Of a stretch of DNA of 64,000 nucleotides, positions 9,542-17,280 are shown one piece after another. The position numbers and the translations under genes were made by a program. The notes under the pieces are model-generated. The model was given only the letters and a program-made list of their open reading frames with translations. It was not told the DNA's origin and searched no databases. This DNA is from Pseudopedobacter sp038243635 (GTDB taxonomy: Bacteria > Bacteroidota > Bacteroidia > Sphingobacteriales > Sphingobacteriaceae). Numbering within the stretch: the first letter of the stretch is position 1; the number at the start of each line of letters is the position of its first letter. The stretch covers positions 1 to 64,000 of the forward strand of contig JBBSQW010000001.1 of the NCBI GenBank assembly GCA_038243635.1. The letters are read 5' to 3'.

Positions 9542-9615
9542 TTTTAGTTTGTTAGGTGCTAGTTTGCTAGTTTGTTAGCGCTTGGTCGTTTACTAACCAC
9601 CTAACAAACTAAAAA
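9541..9615. repeat. 18-bp perfect inverted repeat in the hisG-hisD spacer
   Basis: TTTTTAGTTTGTTAGGTG at 9541-9558 is matched exactly by its reverse complement at 9598-9615, spanning almost the whole spacer between hisG and hisD. The loop holds degenerate CTAGTTTG/CTAGTTTGTTAG copies. In the mRNA it would form a long AT-rich hairpin whose 3' arm includes the first base of the hisD start codon. Confidence 0.8.
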
Positions 9616-9624
9616 TCTAACCAT

Positions 9625-10476
9625 CTACAAAATTATTTTCTCAATTGGCATCACTACAATTCCTTGTGCGCCTGCGGCTTTCAATTCGTTGATGTGGTTC
9701 CAGAAATCTGTTTCGGGAATTACAGTATGCACAGCTATCCAACCTTCTTCTGCCAATGGCAAAACAGATGGGCTTTTAACACCAGGAAGTAAGGCTAAAA
9801 TTTTATTAAGATTTACTTTTTCAACGTTTAATACCACGTATTTAGTCTCTTTTGCTCGCATTACAGATTGTATGCGTTGCAAAAGTTCTGCAACTAAAGC
9901 ATCAGTTTTAATTCCTTTTCTGCCGATTAAAATCGCTTCCGAAGACATTACATCTGCAAAAGGTTTTAATCCGTTACTGCGTAAAGTACCACCAGTGGAA
10001 ACAATGTCAAAAATGGCATCGGCTAAACCTAAACCTGGAGAAATTTCAACTGAACCGGAAATCATTTTGATCTCTGATTTTACACCTTGTTTGGCTAAAA
10101 ACTTTTCTAAAATAACAGGGTAGGAGGTTGCAATAGATTTTCCGTTTAAGTCTGCAATAGTTTGAATGTCGCTTTCATTTGGAACAGCCAATTTCAATTT
10201 ACATTTACCAAATCCTAAACGTTGTAAGTATTCAACGTCAACATCAGTTTCGGCAATTCCGTTTTCACCTACAATACCGATATCAGCGATACCGTCTTGA
10301 ACATATTCTGGAATATCATCATCCCTTAAAAAAAGTATTTCTAAAGGGAAGTTTGATACTTGGGTAATTAACGAGCTTTTATAGTTTTCGAAAGATAGTC
10401 CACAGTTTTTCAACAGTTCTACAGATTTTTCGTTTAATCTGCCAGATTTCTGGATAGCGATTTTTAAAGTTTTCAA
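9625..10476 (-). CDS. hisG: ATP phosphoribosyltransferase (long form)
   Basis: This 283-residue enzyme joins ATP and PRPP in the first, committed step. IAIQKSGRLNE forms the start of the catalytic domain, GENGIAETDVDV and SGSVEISPGLGLADAIFDIVS the PRPP and nucleotide sites. The C-terminal domain of about 75 residues, ending GAQGIVVMPIEKII, marks the long form, which is normally feedback-inhibited by histidine and does not need HisZ. It is the first structural gene, 81 bp behind the leader peptide stop. Confidence 0.96.
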   Translation of the reverse strand: MKTLKIAIQKSGRLNEKSVELLKNCGLSFENYKSSLITQVSNFPLEILFLRDDDIPEYVQDGIADIGIVGENGIAETDVDVEYLQRLGFGKCKLKLAVPNESDIQTIADLNGKSIATSYPVILEKFLAKQGVKSEIKMISGSVEISPGLGLADAIFDIVSTGGTLRSNGLKPFADVMSSEAILIGRKGIKTDALVAELLQRIQSVMRAKETKYVVLNVEKVNLNKILALLPGVKSPSVLPLAEEGWIAVHTVIPETDFWNHINELKAAGAQGIVVMPIEKIIL

Positions 10477-10514
10477 GATTTTAATGTATTAATAAAAGAC
10501 TAAAGAATGAGAAT

Positions 10515-10537
10515 AAAAAAGTTTTGAAATACAAAAC
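10515..10537 (-). terminator. Candidate his attenuator (weak intrinsic terminator)
   Basis: On the minus strand GTTTTG (10537-10532), a 5-base loop and CAAAAC (10526-10521) are followed by TTTTTT (10520-10515). The 6-bp stem with a T run lies between the histidine-rich leader peptide and hisG, where a regulated terminator is expected. The stem is AT-rich and weak. A second hairpin, CATCGC-TAGG-GCGATG at 10566-10551, overlaps the last His codons and the leader stop and could be the pause or anti-terminator element. The pairing switch itself was not modelled. Confidence 0.5.
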
Positions 10538-10557
10538 ATACAAAGTATAACATCGCC

Positions 10558-10602
10558 CTAGCGATGATGTAAATGATGTGTTGGTGTCAAAATTAGTTTC
10601 AT
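10558..10602 (-). CDS. hisL: his operon leader peptide (MKLILTPTHHLHHR)
   Basis: A 14-codon frame between the his promoter and hisG encodes MKLILTPTHHLHHR and stops at TAG. Four of the last six codons are histidine (CAT CAT TTA CAT CAT CGC). A histidine-rich leader upstream of hisG is the hallmark of transcription attenuation: when charged tRNA-His is scarce, ribosomes stall at the His codons and alter folding of the downstream RNA. The predicted start of transcription lies about 37 bases before the ATG, and candidate hairpins follow (10566-10551 and 10537-10515). Confidence 0.8.
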   Translation of the reverse strand: MKLILTPTHHLHHR

Positions 10603-10645
10603 GTCTTTTTTAATATTTCTACGGAGAGATATTATTTATATAGCA

Positions 10646-10675
10646 CAAATATAGTAAGCTTAGGGGGATAATCAA
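10646..10675 (-). promoter_or_regulatory. his operon promoter (Bacteroidota type)
   Basis: On the minus strand TTG (10675-10673) is followed after exactly 19 bases by TATATTTG (10653-10646), a full match to the Bacteroidota primary-sigma consensus TTG-N19-TAnnTTTG. Transcription should start near 10640, giving a leader of about 160 bases before hisG. Confidence 0.75.
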
Positions 10676-10716
10676 GTTTTATAAGTATTAAAAAAAGTTA
10701 TTTCTTACGTAAATAA

Positions 10717-10751
10717 AAAACCCAAAACCTTTTTCAGAGATTTTGGGTTTT
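10717..10751 (-). terminator. Terminator behind the anti-sigma gene
   Basis: An 11-bp perfect stem (AAAACCCAAAA / TTTTGGGTTTT) is followed on the minus strand by TTTTTT and more T. It lies 22 bp past the stop of the anti-sigma gene and separates that transcript from the his promoter. Confidence 0.85.
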
Positions 10752-10772
10752 GATATTGGTAAGGAGCAACGC

Positions 10773-11615
10773 TTAAATGTTCCCTATTACCATTAATTTT
10801 TCAAGTGTTGGGCTTATGCTTCCACCGCGTGGTTCTAAGGTGACTGCAAATGTTTGCGCTGTACCAATTGGCTTCATGTCTTTAAGTCCAATTTCTCCGT
10901 CTTCCATATCAAACACACCTAAATCTACAGGTTTGCCGTCAACTAAAGCCCAAAGTTGGTATTGGTGTTGCTCGTCGTTTTTCGGAATCTTCATGCTGGT
11001 AAAATCAAGCATTACCTTTTGTTCTTTGGAGTTAAAGGCCACCATAATGTTTGAACTTGGCGAATTATCGGTTCCCTTTAGTTTCACCATCTTAACATCA
11101 GGACTTGCAAGCATCTGTATAGATTTGGTAGAAGTATTCACTCTCTTATCCAAATAATTAACCTGGTTCGCAAACGTCTGGTTGCTACTTTGTAGTTGCG
11201 CAATTTGCTGTCTGCTATTTTTTAGATTGCTTGACAGATTAACAATCGCAACAATACTCACAACTAGTAGCGCCAAACAAGCCGCAAAAGAGTACTTGTA
11301 GAAGTTTACTATTTTATGGTTCAACGGTACAACTTTAGCCTCGTTTGCAGACGGTGCAAACACTGGCTTCACAACATGTTCTTCATCAGAAAATGTAATT
11401 TGATTAAAGAAATGCTCTTTTACTTTTACTGATGGCTGAGCCGCTAATTCGAGCGATACGTTCATCATTACGTTCTCTATCTCCTCCAATTCGGTTTTTA
11501 CCTCAGGATGGAGCTTAGACATCGCCTCAACTGCTGATTTCTCCTCAGCATTAAGGTCTCCCAGAACATACAGTTCTAAAATGCCCGATTCGATATATGT
11601 TTTAATGTCTTCCAC
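10773..11615 (-). CDS. RskA-type anti-sigma factor
   Basis: A 280-residue inner-membrane protein. The N-terminal cytoplasmic part (about 1-100) begins with an ESGILELYVLGDLNAEE segment typical of anti-sigma domains. One membrane helix follows (about 107-128, YSFAACLALLVVSIVAIVNL). Then comes a short coiled-coil-like stretch and a C-terminal RskA domain ending in AVTLEPRGGSISPT. It should hold the adjacent ECF sigma factor at the membrane and release it on an envelope signal. Its ATG directly abuts the sigma stop codon, so the two are co-translated. Confidence 0.88.
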   Translation of the reverse strand: MEDIKTYIESGILELYVLGDLNAEEKSAVEAMSKLHPEVKTELEEIENVMMNVSLELAAQPSVKVKEHFFNQITFSDEEHVVKPVFAPSANEAKVVPLNHKIVNFYKYSFAACLALLVVSIVAIVNLSSNLKNSRQQIAQLQSSNQTFANQVNYLDKRVNTSTKSIQMLASPDVKMVKLKGTDNSPSSNIMVAFNSKEQKVMLDFTSMKIPKNDEQHQYQLWALVDGKPVDLGVFDMEDGEIGLKDMKPIGTAQTFAVTLEPRGGSISPTLEKLMVIGNI

Positions 11616-12167
11616 CTATTTAAAATATTTTCTCAATTCTGTAATTCCCATTCTTAATCTCGTTTTTACAGTGCCTAACGGCATTGATAATTCCTCCGCG
11701 ACTTCTACATGCGTATAACCTTGAAAATAAATCATCTCAACAATAATTTTTTGTTCTGGCTTGAGCTTCTGTAAAAGATCTTTGACACCTATGAGTTCTG
11801 GTTTGTTTTCAGAGTTTCTTTGAATGTCAATTGAATTTACGTGGTTTTCTAAGTCTTGGTTTTTAGAATGATTTCGATAATCTTTAGATCTAACTTTATC
11901 AATAGATAAGTTACGTACAACATTTACCATCCAAGTAAAAAGTCGCCCTTTAGCAGGGTCATAATGTTGAATGGAATTCCAGATTTTAACCAACCCTTCC
12001 TGCAACACATCTTCTGCAATTTCGTTATCGGATATCACTCTTTGTATAATACCCATTAAAGATGCTGAGTACATACTATAAAGTGCTTCCGCTCCGATTT
12101 TTTTTTGCTGCTTTAAGGCGATAACCAGTTCAGGTTCTTCTAAAAATAATTTGTTGGCTTTTATCAC
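11616..12167 (-). CDS. ECF-type RNA polymerase sigma factor
   Basis: At 183 residues it has region 2 (LYSMYSASLMGIIQRVISDNEIAEDVLQEGLVKIW, split here only by position) with the usual acidic DVLQE motif. Region 4 ends in the helix-turn-helix GYTHVEVAEELSMPLGTVKTR. This arrangement with an RskA-type partner matches the SigK-like ECF group. It is 23 bp downstream of lipA on the same strand and probably shares that transcript. Target promoters cannot be told from this window. Confidence 0.92.
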   Translation of the reverse strand: MIKANKLFLEEPELVIALKQQKKIGAEALYSMYSASLMGIIQRVISDNEIAEDVLQEGLVKIWNSIQHYDPAKGRLFTWMVNVVRNLSIDKVRSKDYRNHSKNQDLENHVNSIDIQRNSENKPELIGVKDLLQKLKPEQKIIVEMIYFQGYTHVEVAEELSMPLGTVKTRLRMGITELRKYFK

Positions 12168-12190
12168 AATTGGCGTAAGATAAAGATGAT

Positions 12191-13072
12191 TTATTGAAAA
12201 TCAAATAGGTGTTTCTCTGCATGGTACGAAGATCGTACCAAAGGGCCACTTTCTACGTACTTGAATCCCATTTCTCTACCTTTTTCTTTATAAAATGCAA
12301 ATTGATCGGGGTGAATCCAATCTAAGACCGGATGATGGTTTTTTGTAGGTTGTAAATACTGACCTATAGTAAGTACATGTACGCCAGCTGATTTTAAATC
12401 CTGCATGGTTTCTAAAACGTCAGCTTCTTTTTCTCCTAAACCTAACATGATTCCCGATTTTGTACGTAAACCAAACTCAGAAATACGTTGCAAACACTCC
12501 ATACTACGGTCGTATTTGGCTTGTACACGCACTTCTTTGGTTAACCTTCTAACAGTTTCAATATTATGCGAAACTACTTCTGGTTTTTCTTCACATACTC
12601 TGTATAAATTATCCCAAACACCTTTAAAATCGGGAATTAAAGTTTCCATAGTTGTTTGCGGACTTTCCCTGCGAATAGCTCTAATGGTTTCTGCCCAAAT
12701 AATGGAACCCCCATCTTTTAAATCATCACGATCTACGGAAGTGATCACTGCGTGTTTAACCGTCATTAACTTGATGGAGTTTGCCACACGATTTGGCTCA
12801 TCCAAATCAACAGCTAAAGGCCTACCAGTGGTAACCGCACAAAAAGAACATGAACGCGTACAGATATTGCCTAAAATCATAAACGTAGCTGTTCCTGCAC
12901 CCCAACATTCGCCCATGTTTGGGCAATTACCGCTTTCGCAAATGGTGTGCAGTTTATGTTCATCTACAATTCCTCTTACTTTGGCGTATTCTTTGCCTAC
13001 AGGTAATCTTACTCTTAACCAATCTGGTTTGCGTAGTGCTTGATTTGCTGGAATTACAGGAAGTTCAATCAT
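12191..13072 (-). CDS. lipA: Lipoyl synthase
   Basis: A 293-residue radical-SAM enzyme that inserts two sulfur atoms into protein-bound octanoyl chains to make lipoate. The auxiliary cluster motif CESGNCPNMGEC (Cys 45, 50, 56) and the radical-SAM motif CTRSCSFC (Cys 71, 75, 78) are both intact, and the C-terminal RSSYHAE motif that ligates the auxiliary cluster is present. Downstream come the sigma/anti-sigma pair. A TACTTTTG box sits four bases before the ATG, so the message might be leaderless. Confidence 0.97.
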   Translation of the reverse strand: MIELPVIPANQALRKPDWLRVRLPVGKEYAKVRGIVDEHKLHTICESGNCPNMGECWGAGTATFMILGNICTRSCSFCAVTTGRPLAVDLDEPNRVANSIKLMTVKHAVITSVDRDDLKDGGSIIWAETIRAIRRESPQTTMETLIPDFKGVWDNLYRVCEEKPEVVSHNIETVRRLTKEVRVQAKYDRSMECLQRISEFGLRTKSGIMLGLGEKEADVLETMQDLKSAGVHVLTIGQYLQPTKNHHPVLDWIHPDQFAFYKEKGREMGFKYVESGPLVRSSYHAEKHLFDFQ

Positions 13073-13224
13073 AGCGCAAAAGTAAGGATTGTTTAAAACA
13101 TAAACTGATGTTTTGGATAATTATTTAATAAAGGATAGCGCTTTTTTAGCTAACCCGGAGGGAATTTTACAGTAAATACAGAAAGCGCTAACTGCTAACA
13201 GCTGCTAAGTTTTTTAAATAGATC

Positions 13225-13920
13225 TTAAGCGTCGGCGGTTTCAAATTTATAACCCACACCTTTAACTGTGGTTACATAATCGTTTCCTAGCTTTTCGCGA
13301 AGTTTTCTAATATGTACATCAATTGTTCTGTTGGTGACAACCACGGAATCTTCCCAAATACTGGTTAAAATGGCTTCTCTGGTGTAAACCTTACCAGGTT
13401 TTGAAGCTAAAAGGTAAAGCAACTCGAACTCTTTTTTTGCGAGCACAACTTTGTTGCCGTTTTGAAAAACCAAAAATGCTTCTCTATCAATCACTAAATC
13501 AGAAATCTCTAATTTGGTTTCAGTAATCTCTTCTGCCTGTAAATTACGTCTTAATATGGCATTGATTCTGCTCAGCAAAGCTCTTGGTTTTATTGGCTTG
13601 GCGATGTAATCATCTGCTCCAACGTTAAATCCTGCAATTTCAGAATACTCCTCACTTCGAGCCGTTAAAAATACCATAAATGTATTTTTAAACTCAGGCA
13701 TGCCTCTTAAAACTCGACAAGTTTCAATACCATCCATCTTAGGCATCATTACATCTAAAATAATTAAATCTGGCAGGCATTTTTTTGCTTCTTGAACTGC
13801 TTCTTTTCCGTTTTTAGCGGTAAAGATAGTATAACCTGCTTTTTTGAGACTATAAGCTATTAACTCCAGAATATCTGGCTCGTCATCAACAATAAGGATT
13901 TTTTGTTTATTAGTAATCAT
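13225..13920 (-). CDS. OmpR/PhoB-family response regulator
   Basis: At 231 residues it has a receiver domain (about 5-120) with acidic pocket Asp 12-Asp 13, phospho-acceptor Asp 56 in LILDVMMPKMDG, and the conserved Lys in DDYIAKP. A winged-helix DNA-binding domain (about 135-228) follows, with ILTSIWEDSVVVTNRTIDVHI and the VKGVGYKF wing. No histidine kinase lies next to it, so its partner is elsewhere. Similarity to PhoB is by architecture only. Confidence 0.92.
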   Translation of the reverse strand: MITNKQKILIVDDEPDILELIAYSLKKAGYTIFTAKNGKEAVQEAKKCLPDLIILDVMMPKMDGIETCRVLRGMPEFKNTFMVFLTARSEEYSEIAGFNVGADDYIAKPIKPRALLSRINAILRRNLQAEEITETKLEISDLVIDREAFLVFQNGNKVVLAKKEFELLYLLASKPGKVYTREAILTSIWEDSVVVTNRTIDVHIRKLREKLGNDYVTTVKGVGYKFETADA

Positions 13921-14040
13921 AAAATCTATTTGTCACGAATCTACAAGCTTTTTTCGCGGGTATTGTTAACTTAATATTAACAGATGGTTAAGGTTATGCG
14001 TTTCTAAAAATAAAAGTTTAAGATGTACTTGTTAATAAAT

Positions 14041-14082
14041 GCTTTAATGATGTTCCGATAGCTTTCGGGACACCATTAAAGC
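14041..14082. repeat. Long imperfect palindrome upstream of the response regulator
   Basis: GCTTTAATG (14041-14049) pairs with CATTAAAGC (14074-14082), and inside it GTTCCGA pairs with TTCGGGAC around an AGCT centre. It lies in the 247-bp gap between the response regulator and the TlpA-like gene. There is no T tract, so it looks more like an operator or a dispersed palindrome than a terminator. Confidence 0.55.
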
Positions 14083-14167
14083 GAATCGTAATTCCAATCA
14101 AATTATTTCAACTATTTTAAAAAAGGACTAAAATCAAACTCAGTTCAATTTTAAACCAACATTCGTT

Positions 14168-15289
14168 TTAAAGCGTTTTTTCTAAAAATTGATTTAGCGC
14201 ATCACCTCTTAAATTTTTAGCTACAATTTTTCCGGTAGGATCAATCACAAAAGAAGCTGGAATTGCACTCACATTGTACGATAACGCAGTAGGAGAGTCC
14301 CATTGTCTGAGTTCAGATACTTGTGCCCAATCTAACTTATCCGTAATAATGGCTTTTTTCCAAGCGTCTTCGTTATCATCCAAAGAAAAACCTAATACTG
14401 TAAAGTTTCTGTCTTTAAAACGATGATATGTTGCTACTAAATTTGGATTTTCTTGGCGACATGGTGCGCACCAAGAAGCCCAAAAATCTACTAAAACATA
14501 TTTGCCTTTAAAATCAGCTAACTTGATGATTTTGCCGTCAGGACTTAATGCGGATATTGTTGGCGCCAAACTACCTATAGCTACTCTTTTAGCACCTTCC
14601 ATTTGTTTAGCAAACGATTTTATCGCGTTATTTTTCGGAAACGTTTCTGAAGCATCTTTACTGTAGGCAATCAGTTTGCCTTCATAATCATCATGCTGCA
14701 TACCCATCATAATGTTTGCTGCGAAAAATGCAGTCATCGATTTTTTGTTTTTCTCGATGAATTCCATGGATTGTTCTAAGAAAGGTTTTGCCACAGCTCC
14801 AGCTTTTACGTTATATTCTGCAATAATCTGGTCCTTATTGTCTTGATTAGCAGTAATCATTTTACTGTATTGTTCTGCCAGTTCCCCATTTTTTTGACTG
14901 TAAACCGCAGTAATTTTATTGTATTCGGTAATTTTATCAGCTTCGTCAGAACCTTTAATCTCATAACTTCCGGTTGGGTTAGTTAAATCGGCTTTAAGCT
15001 CAATTTCATCGCCATTTTCTGCAATTACAAAAAATGCTCTTTGTCCAACTGCTACTTGATAAAATTCTGGATCTGCGCTTTTAGACTTTAAAGTAAAAGC
15101 TTTATCTTCATTTAAAAAAGTAGAATCAATTGGAGTCATTTGTCCAGAAGTATCTAACTCTAATAAATAAACCTTTTTGGCGTCGCCAATGTTTGTAAAT
15201 GAACCTTTAATGCTAAACTCACTTTTATTTGAACATGAAATTGCGAACAGCGCTAATCCAAATAATCCTACAACAAAATGCTTCTTCAT
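14168..15289 (-). CDS. TlpA-like thioredoxin-fold lipoprotein with DUF4369-type N-domain
   Basis: A 373-residue protein with a lipobox ending at Cys 19 (LFAISC), so it is a lipoprotein facing the periplasm. The N-terminal half (about 25-115) resembles the DUF4369 beta domain common in Bacteroidota disulfide reductases. Residues about 240-373 form an AhpC/TSA-TlpA thioredoxin fold with the active site WASWCAPC (Cys 274, 277). It probably reduces or isomerises disulfides of exported proteins. Its ATG overlaps the gatB stop by 4 bp. Confidence 0.9.
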   Translation of the reverse strand: MKKHFVVGLFGLALFAISCSNKSEFSIKGSFTNIGDAKKVYLLELDTSGQMTPIDSTFLNEDKAFTLKSKSADPEFYQVAVGQRAFFVIAENGDEIELKADLTNPTGSYEIKGSDEADKITEYNKITAVYSQKNGELAEQYSKMITANQDNKDQIIAEYNVKAGAVAKPFLEQSMEFIEKNKKSMTAFFAANIMMGMQHDDYEGKLIAYSKDASETFPKNNAIKSFAKQMEGAKRVAIGSLAPTISALSPDGKIIKLADFKGKYVLVDFWASWCAPCRQENPNLVATYHRFKDRNFTVLGFSLDDNEDAWKKAIITDKLDWAQVSELRQWDSPTALSYNVSAIPASFVIDPTGKIVAKNLRGDALNQFLEKTL

Positions 15290-16755
15290 TTAATGCTTTC
15301 TAATTTTTTAATAATTAACTGATTTGTTTCTTTAGGGTCTAGCTTTCCATGAGATAATTTCATTACTTCGCCCATAAACAATCCTATAACTCCTTTTTTG
15401 CCGTTGTGGTATTCTTTAACCTTCTCTGGAAATTTTTCTAACGCTTTGGTGATAAATCCGTCTAAATCGTTATCCGATTTTTTATGAATCAGATTTAACT
15501 CTTCTACCAAGTCGGCAACCTTAGCATCGGGGCGGACAATTAGCTCAGCAAATAGCTTGTGCTTTGCTTGGCTGTTATTAATTTCTTTTTGTTCTACCAG
15601 GTTAATAATTGCGGCAATTTCTATAGCTGGAATTTTGAGATCACTAAAACCTTGTTGTTTCTCGTTTAAAAGTGACTTAAGGGCACCCATCACCCAGTTA
15701 GATGCCATTTTATAATTAGTAGTGTGGCGTGTTATCTCTAAGAAATAATCGGCCATTGCTTTATCAGCGGTAAGTACCAACGCATCGTAACTTGGTAAGC
15801 CCATTTCTTTGGTAAATTTCTGATAAAGTTCTTCGGGTAAAGCTGGTAATCCTGCCTTTATTGCTTCCAAAAACTCATCAGAAATTACCATTGGCAACAA
15901 ATCTGGCTCTGGGAAATAACGGTAATCATTTGCCATTTCCTTAGATCGTAATGGTGTGGTTTTTCCCGTTGCTGCATCAAAGTTTAGCGTGTTTTGATCA
16001 ATAGTTTTACCTTTATTAATTAAGCCAATTTGACGTTTAGTTTCATGCTCAATTGCTCGCTGGACGTTTTTAATGGAGTTTAAGTTCTTCACTTCGCAAC
16101 GGTTGCCTAATTTAGTTTCGCCTTTTAAACGAACAGAAACGTTAGCATCACAACGCATAGAGCCTTCCTCCATATTGCCATCGCAAATATCAAGGTAACG
16201 AACTAGTTTACGTAATTCTGTTAAGTAAGCAGCTGCTTCATCTCCAGAGCTAAGCATAGGTTCGGTTACCACCTCTAATAAAGCTACCCCAGCTCGGTTT
16301 AAATCGATGTAAGAATAGTCGGCGTCTAAATCATGGATGCTTTTACCAGCATCTTCCTCCATGTGGATACGATTTAGGATAATATCTTTCTCTTTCCCAC
16401 TCTCTAATCTTATTTTAAGTTTTCCACCTAAACAAATAGGTTCGTTATCTTGCGTAATTTGGTAACCCTTAGGCAAATCCGCATAGAAATAATTTTTACG
16501 GTCGAAGAAATTATATTGATTGATTTTGCTGCCGATAGCTAAACCTAATTTTGCAGCGTACGTAACCGCTTTTTCATTAGTTAGAGGCAAAGCGCCGGGT
16601 AAGCCTAAAGAAACCGGACTTATATTTTGATTTGGTAAATTACCGAAAGTAGCCGAATCTGAACAAAATGCTTTTGATGCTGTGGATAATTGAACATGAA
16701 CTTCTAATCCGATAACGGCTTCAAATTGTTCAAAATTGTTGATGATTTGATTCAT
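15286..16755 (-). CDS. gatB: Aspartyl/glutamyl-tRNA(Asn/Gln) amidotransferase subunit B
   Basis: At 489 residues it is the kinase-like subunit that phosphorylates misacylated Glu-tRNA(Gln) or Asp-tRNA(Asn) for amidation with GatA/GatC. Diagnostic stretches are FEAVIGLEVHVQLST, the zinc/core segment FDRKNYFYADLPKGYQ and EEGSMRCDANVS. A C-terminal YqeY-like tail (about 340-489) binds tRNA. gatA and gatC are not in the window. A TATATTTG box lies upstream at 16807-16800. Confidence 0.97.
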   Translation of the reverse strand: MNQIINNFEQFEAVIGLEVHVQLSTASKAFCSDSATFGNLPNQNISPVSLGLPGALPLTNEKAVTYAAKLGLAIGSKINQYNFFDRKNYFYADLPKGYQITQDNEPICLGGKLKIRLESGKEKDIILNRIHMEEDAGKSIHDLDADYSYIDLNRAGVALLEVVTEPMLSSGDEAAAYLTELRKLVRYLDICDGNMEEGSMRCDANVSVRLKGETKLGNRCEVKNLNSIKNVQRAIEHETKRQIGLINKGKTIDQNTLNFDAATGKTTPLRSKEMANDYRYFPEPDLLPMVISDEFLEAIKAGLPALPEELYQKFTKEMGLPSYDALVLTADKAMADYFLEITRHTTNYKMASNWVMGALKSLLNEKQQGFSDLKIPAIEIAAIINLVEQKEINNSQAKHKLFAELIVRPDAKVADLVEELNLIHKKSDNDLDGFITKALEKFPEKVKEYHNGKKGVIGLFMGEVMKLSHGKLDPKETNQLIIKKLESIK

Positions 16756-16799
16756 TCTGTATTAAATATTTACCAAAAGGCTCGTTTTATTGTGATTTT

Positions 16800-16831
16800 C
16801 AAATATAATTTAAATAGTCACAAATAGTCAA
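16800..16831 (-). promoter_or_regulatory. Candidate gatB promoter
   Basis: On the minus strand CTTTG ends at 16829, then after 21 bases TATATTTG occupies 16807-16800. The -7 box is a perfect match; the spacing is two bases longer than ideal. The predicted transcript would start about 40 bases before the gatB ATG. Confidence 0.45.
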
Positions 16832-17280
16832 AGAAAAATAATAATATTGGCTTTTGGGTTATGTTTAAAGATTAAATAAGTAATGTTTTATAGCTGTAGA
16901 AAAGTGATTTGGATAGCTTGAAGATTGCATAGTACACTTCCGTTATTCACTCAGAAATTATTACTGAAGCATTATAAGAAGTTATGTTAGCAATTGATCA
17001 TGGGATTTCTATTCGTAAATCAAATGAACTTATTGGCTTTTGCTGCCGATAGGAATAACATCGGCTTTAATGAGCCCTTTATCCAGTAATTCAATGATAT
17101 ATTTTTGTCTTAAGAAAACCTACGGGATAACAGGTTTTTAGCTTAAAATCTTTGGTTAATTTATATCGCGTTAATTTTAGTATCAATTAACGTTAAATCT
17201 TTATGTTTTGCACTAAAAAATCCAATCTCTTTTTGATTTTGGCAAAATCTTTTTTAACCTTTAGCAATATTTAACTTTGC
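16832..17280. other. Intergenic region between divergent gatB and the SpmAB-like gene
   Basis: About 450 bp without a convincing gene. A 26-codon minus-strand fragment near 17030-17110 (RQKYIIELLDKGLIKADVIP) reads protein-like but has stops on both sides and may be a gene remnant. The right part should hold the promoter for the gene at 17281. Confidence 0.4.

Noticed and set aside
12405..13043. 212-codon plus-strand frame inside lipA
   Set aside because: Antisense shadow of a fully recognisable lipA; no family signature of its own.
17020..17115. Minus-strand fragment RQKYIIELLDKGLIKADVIP
   Set aside because: Protein-like but only about 30 codons between stops, without a start codon or known family; too little to call a gene.
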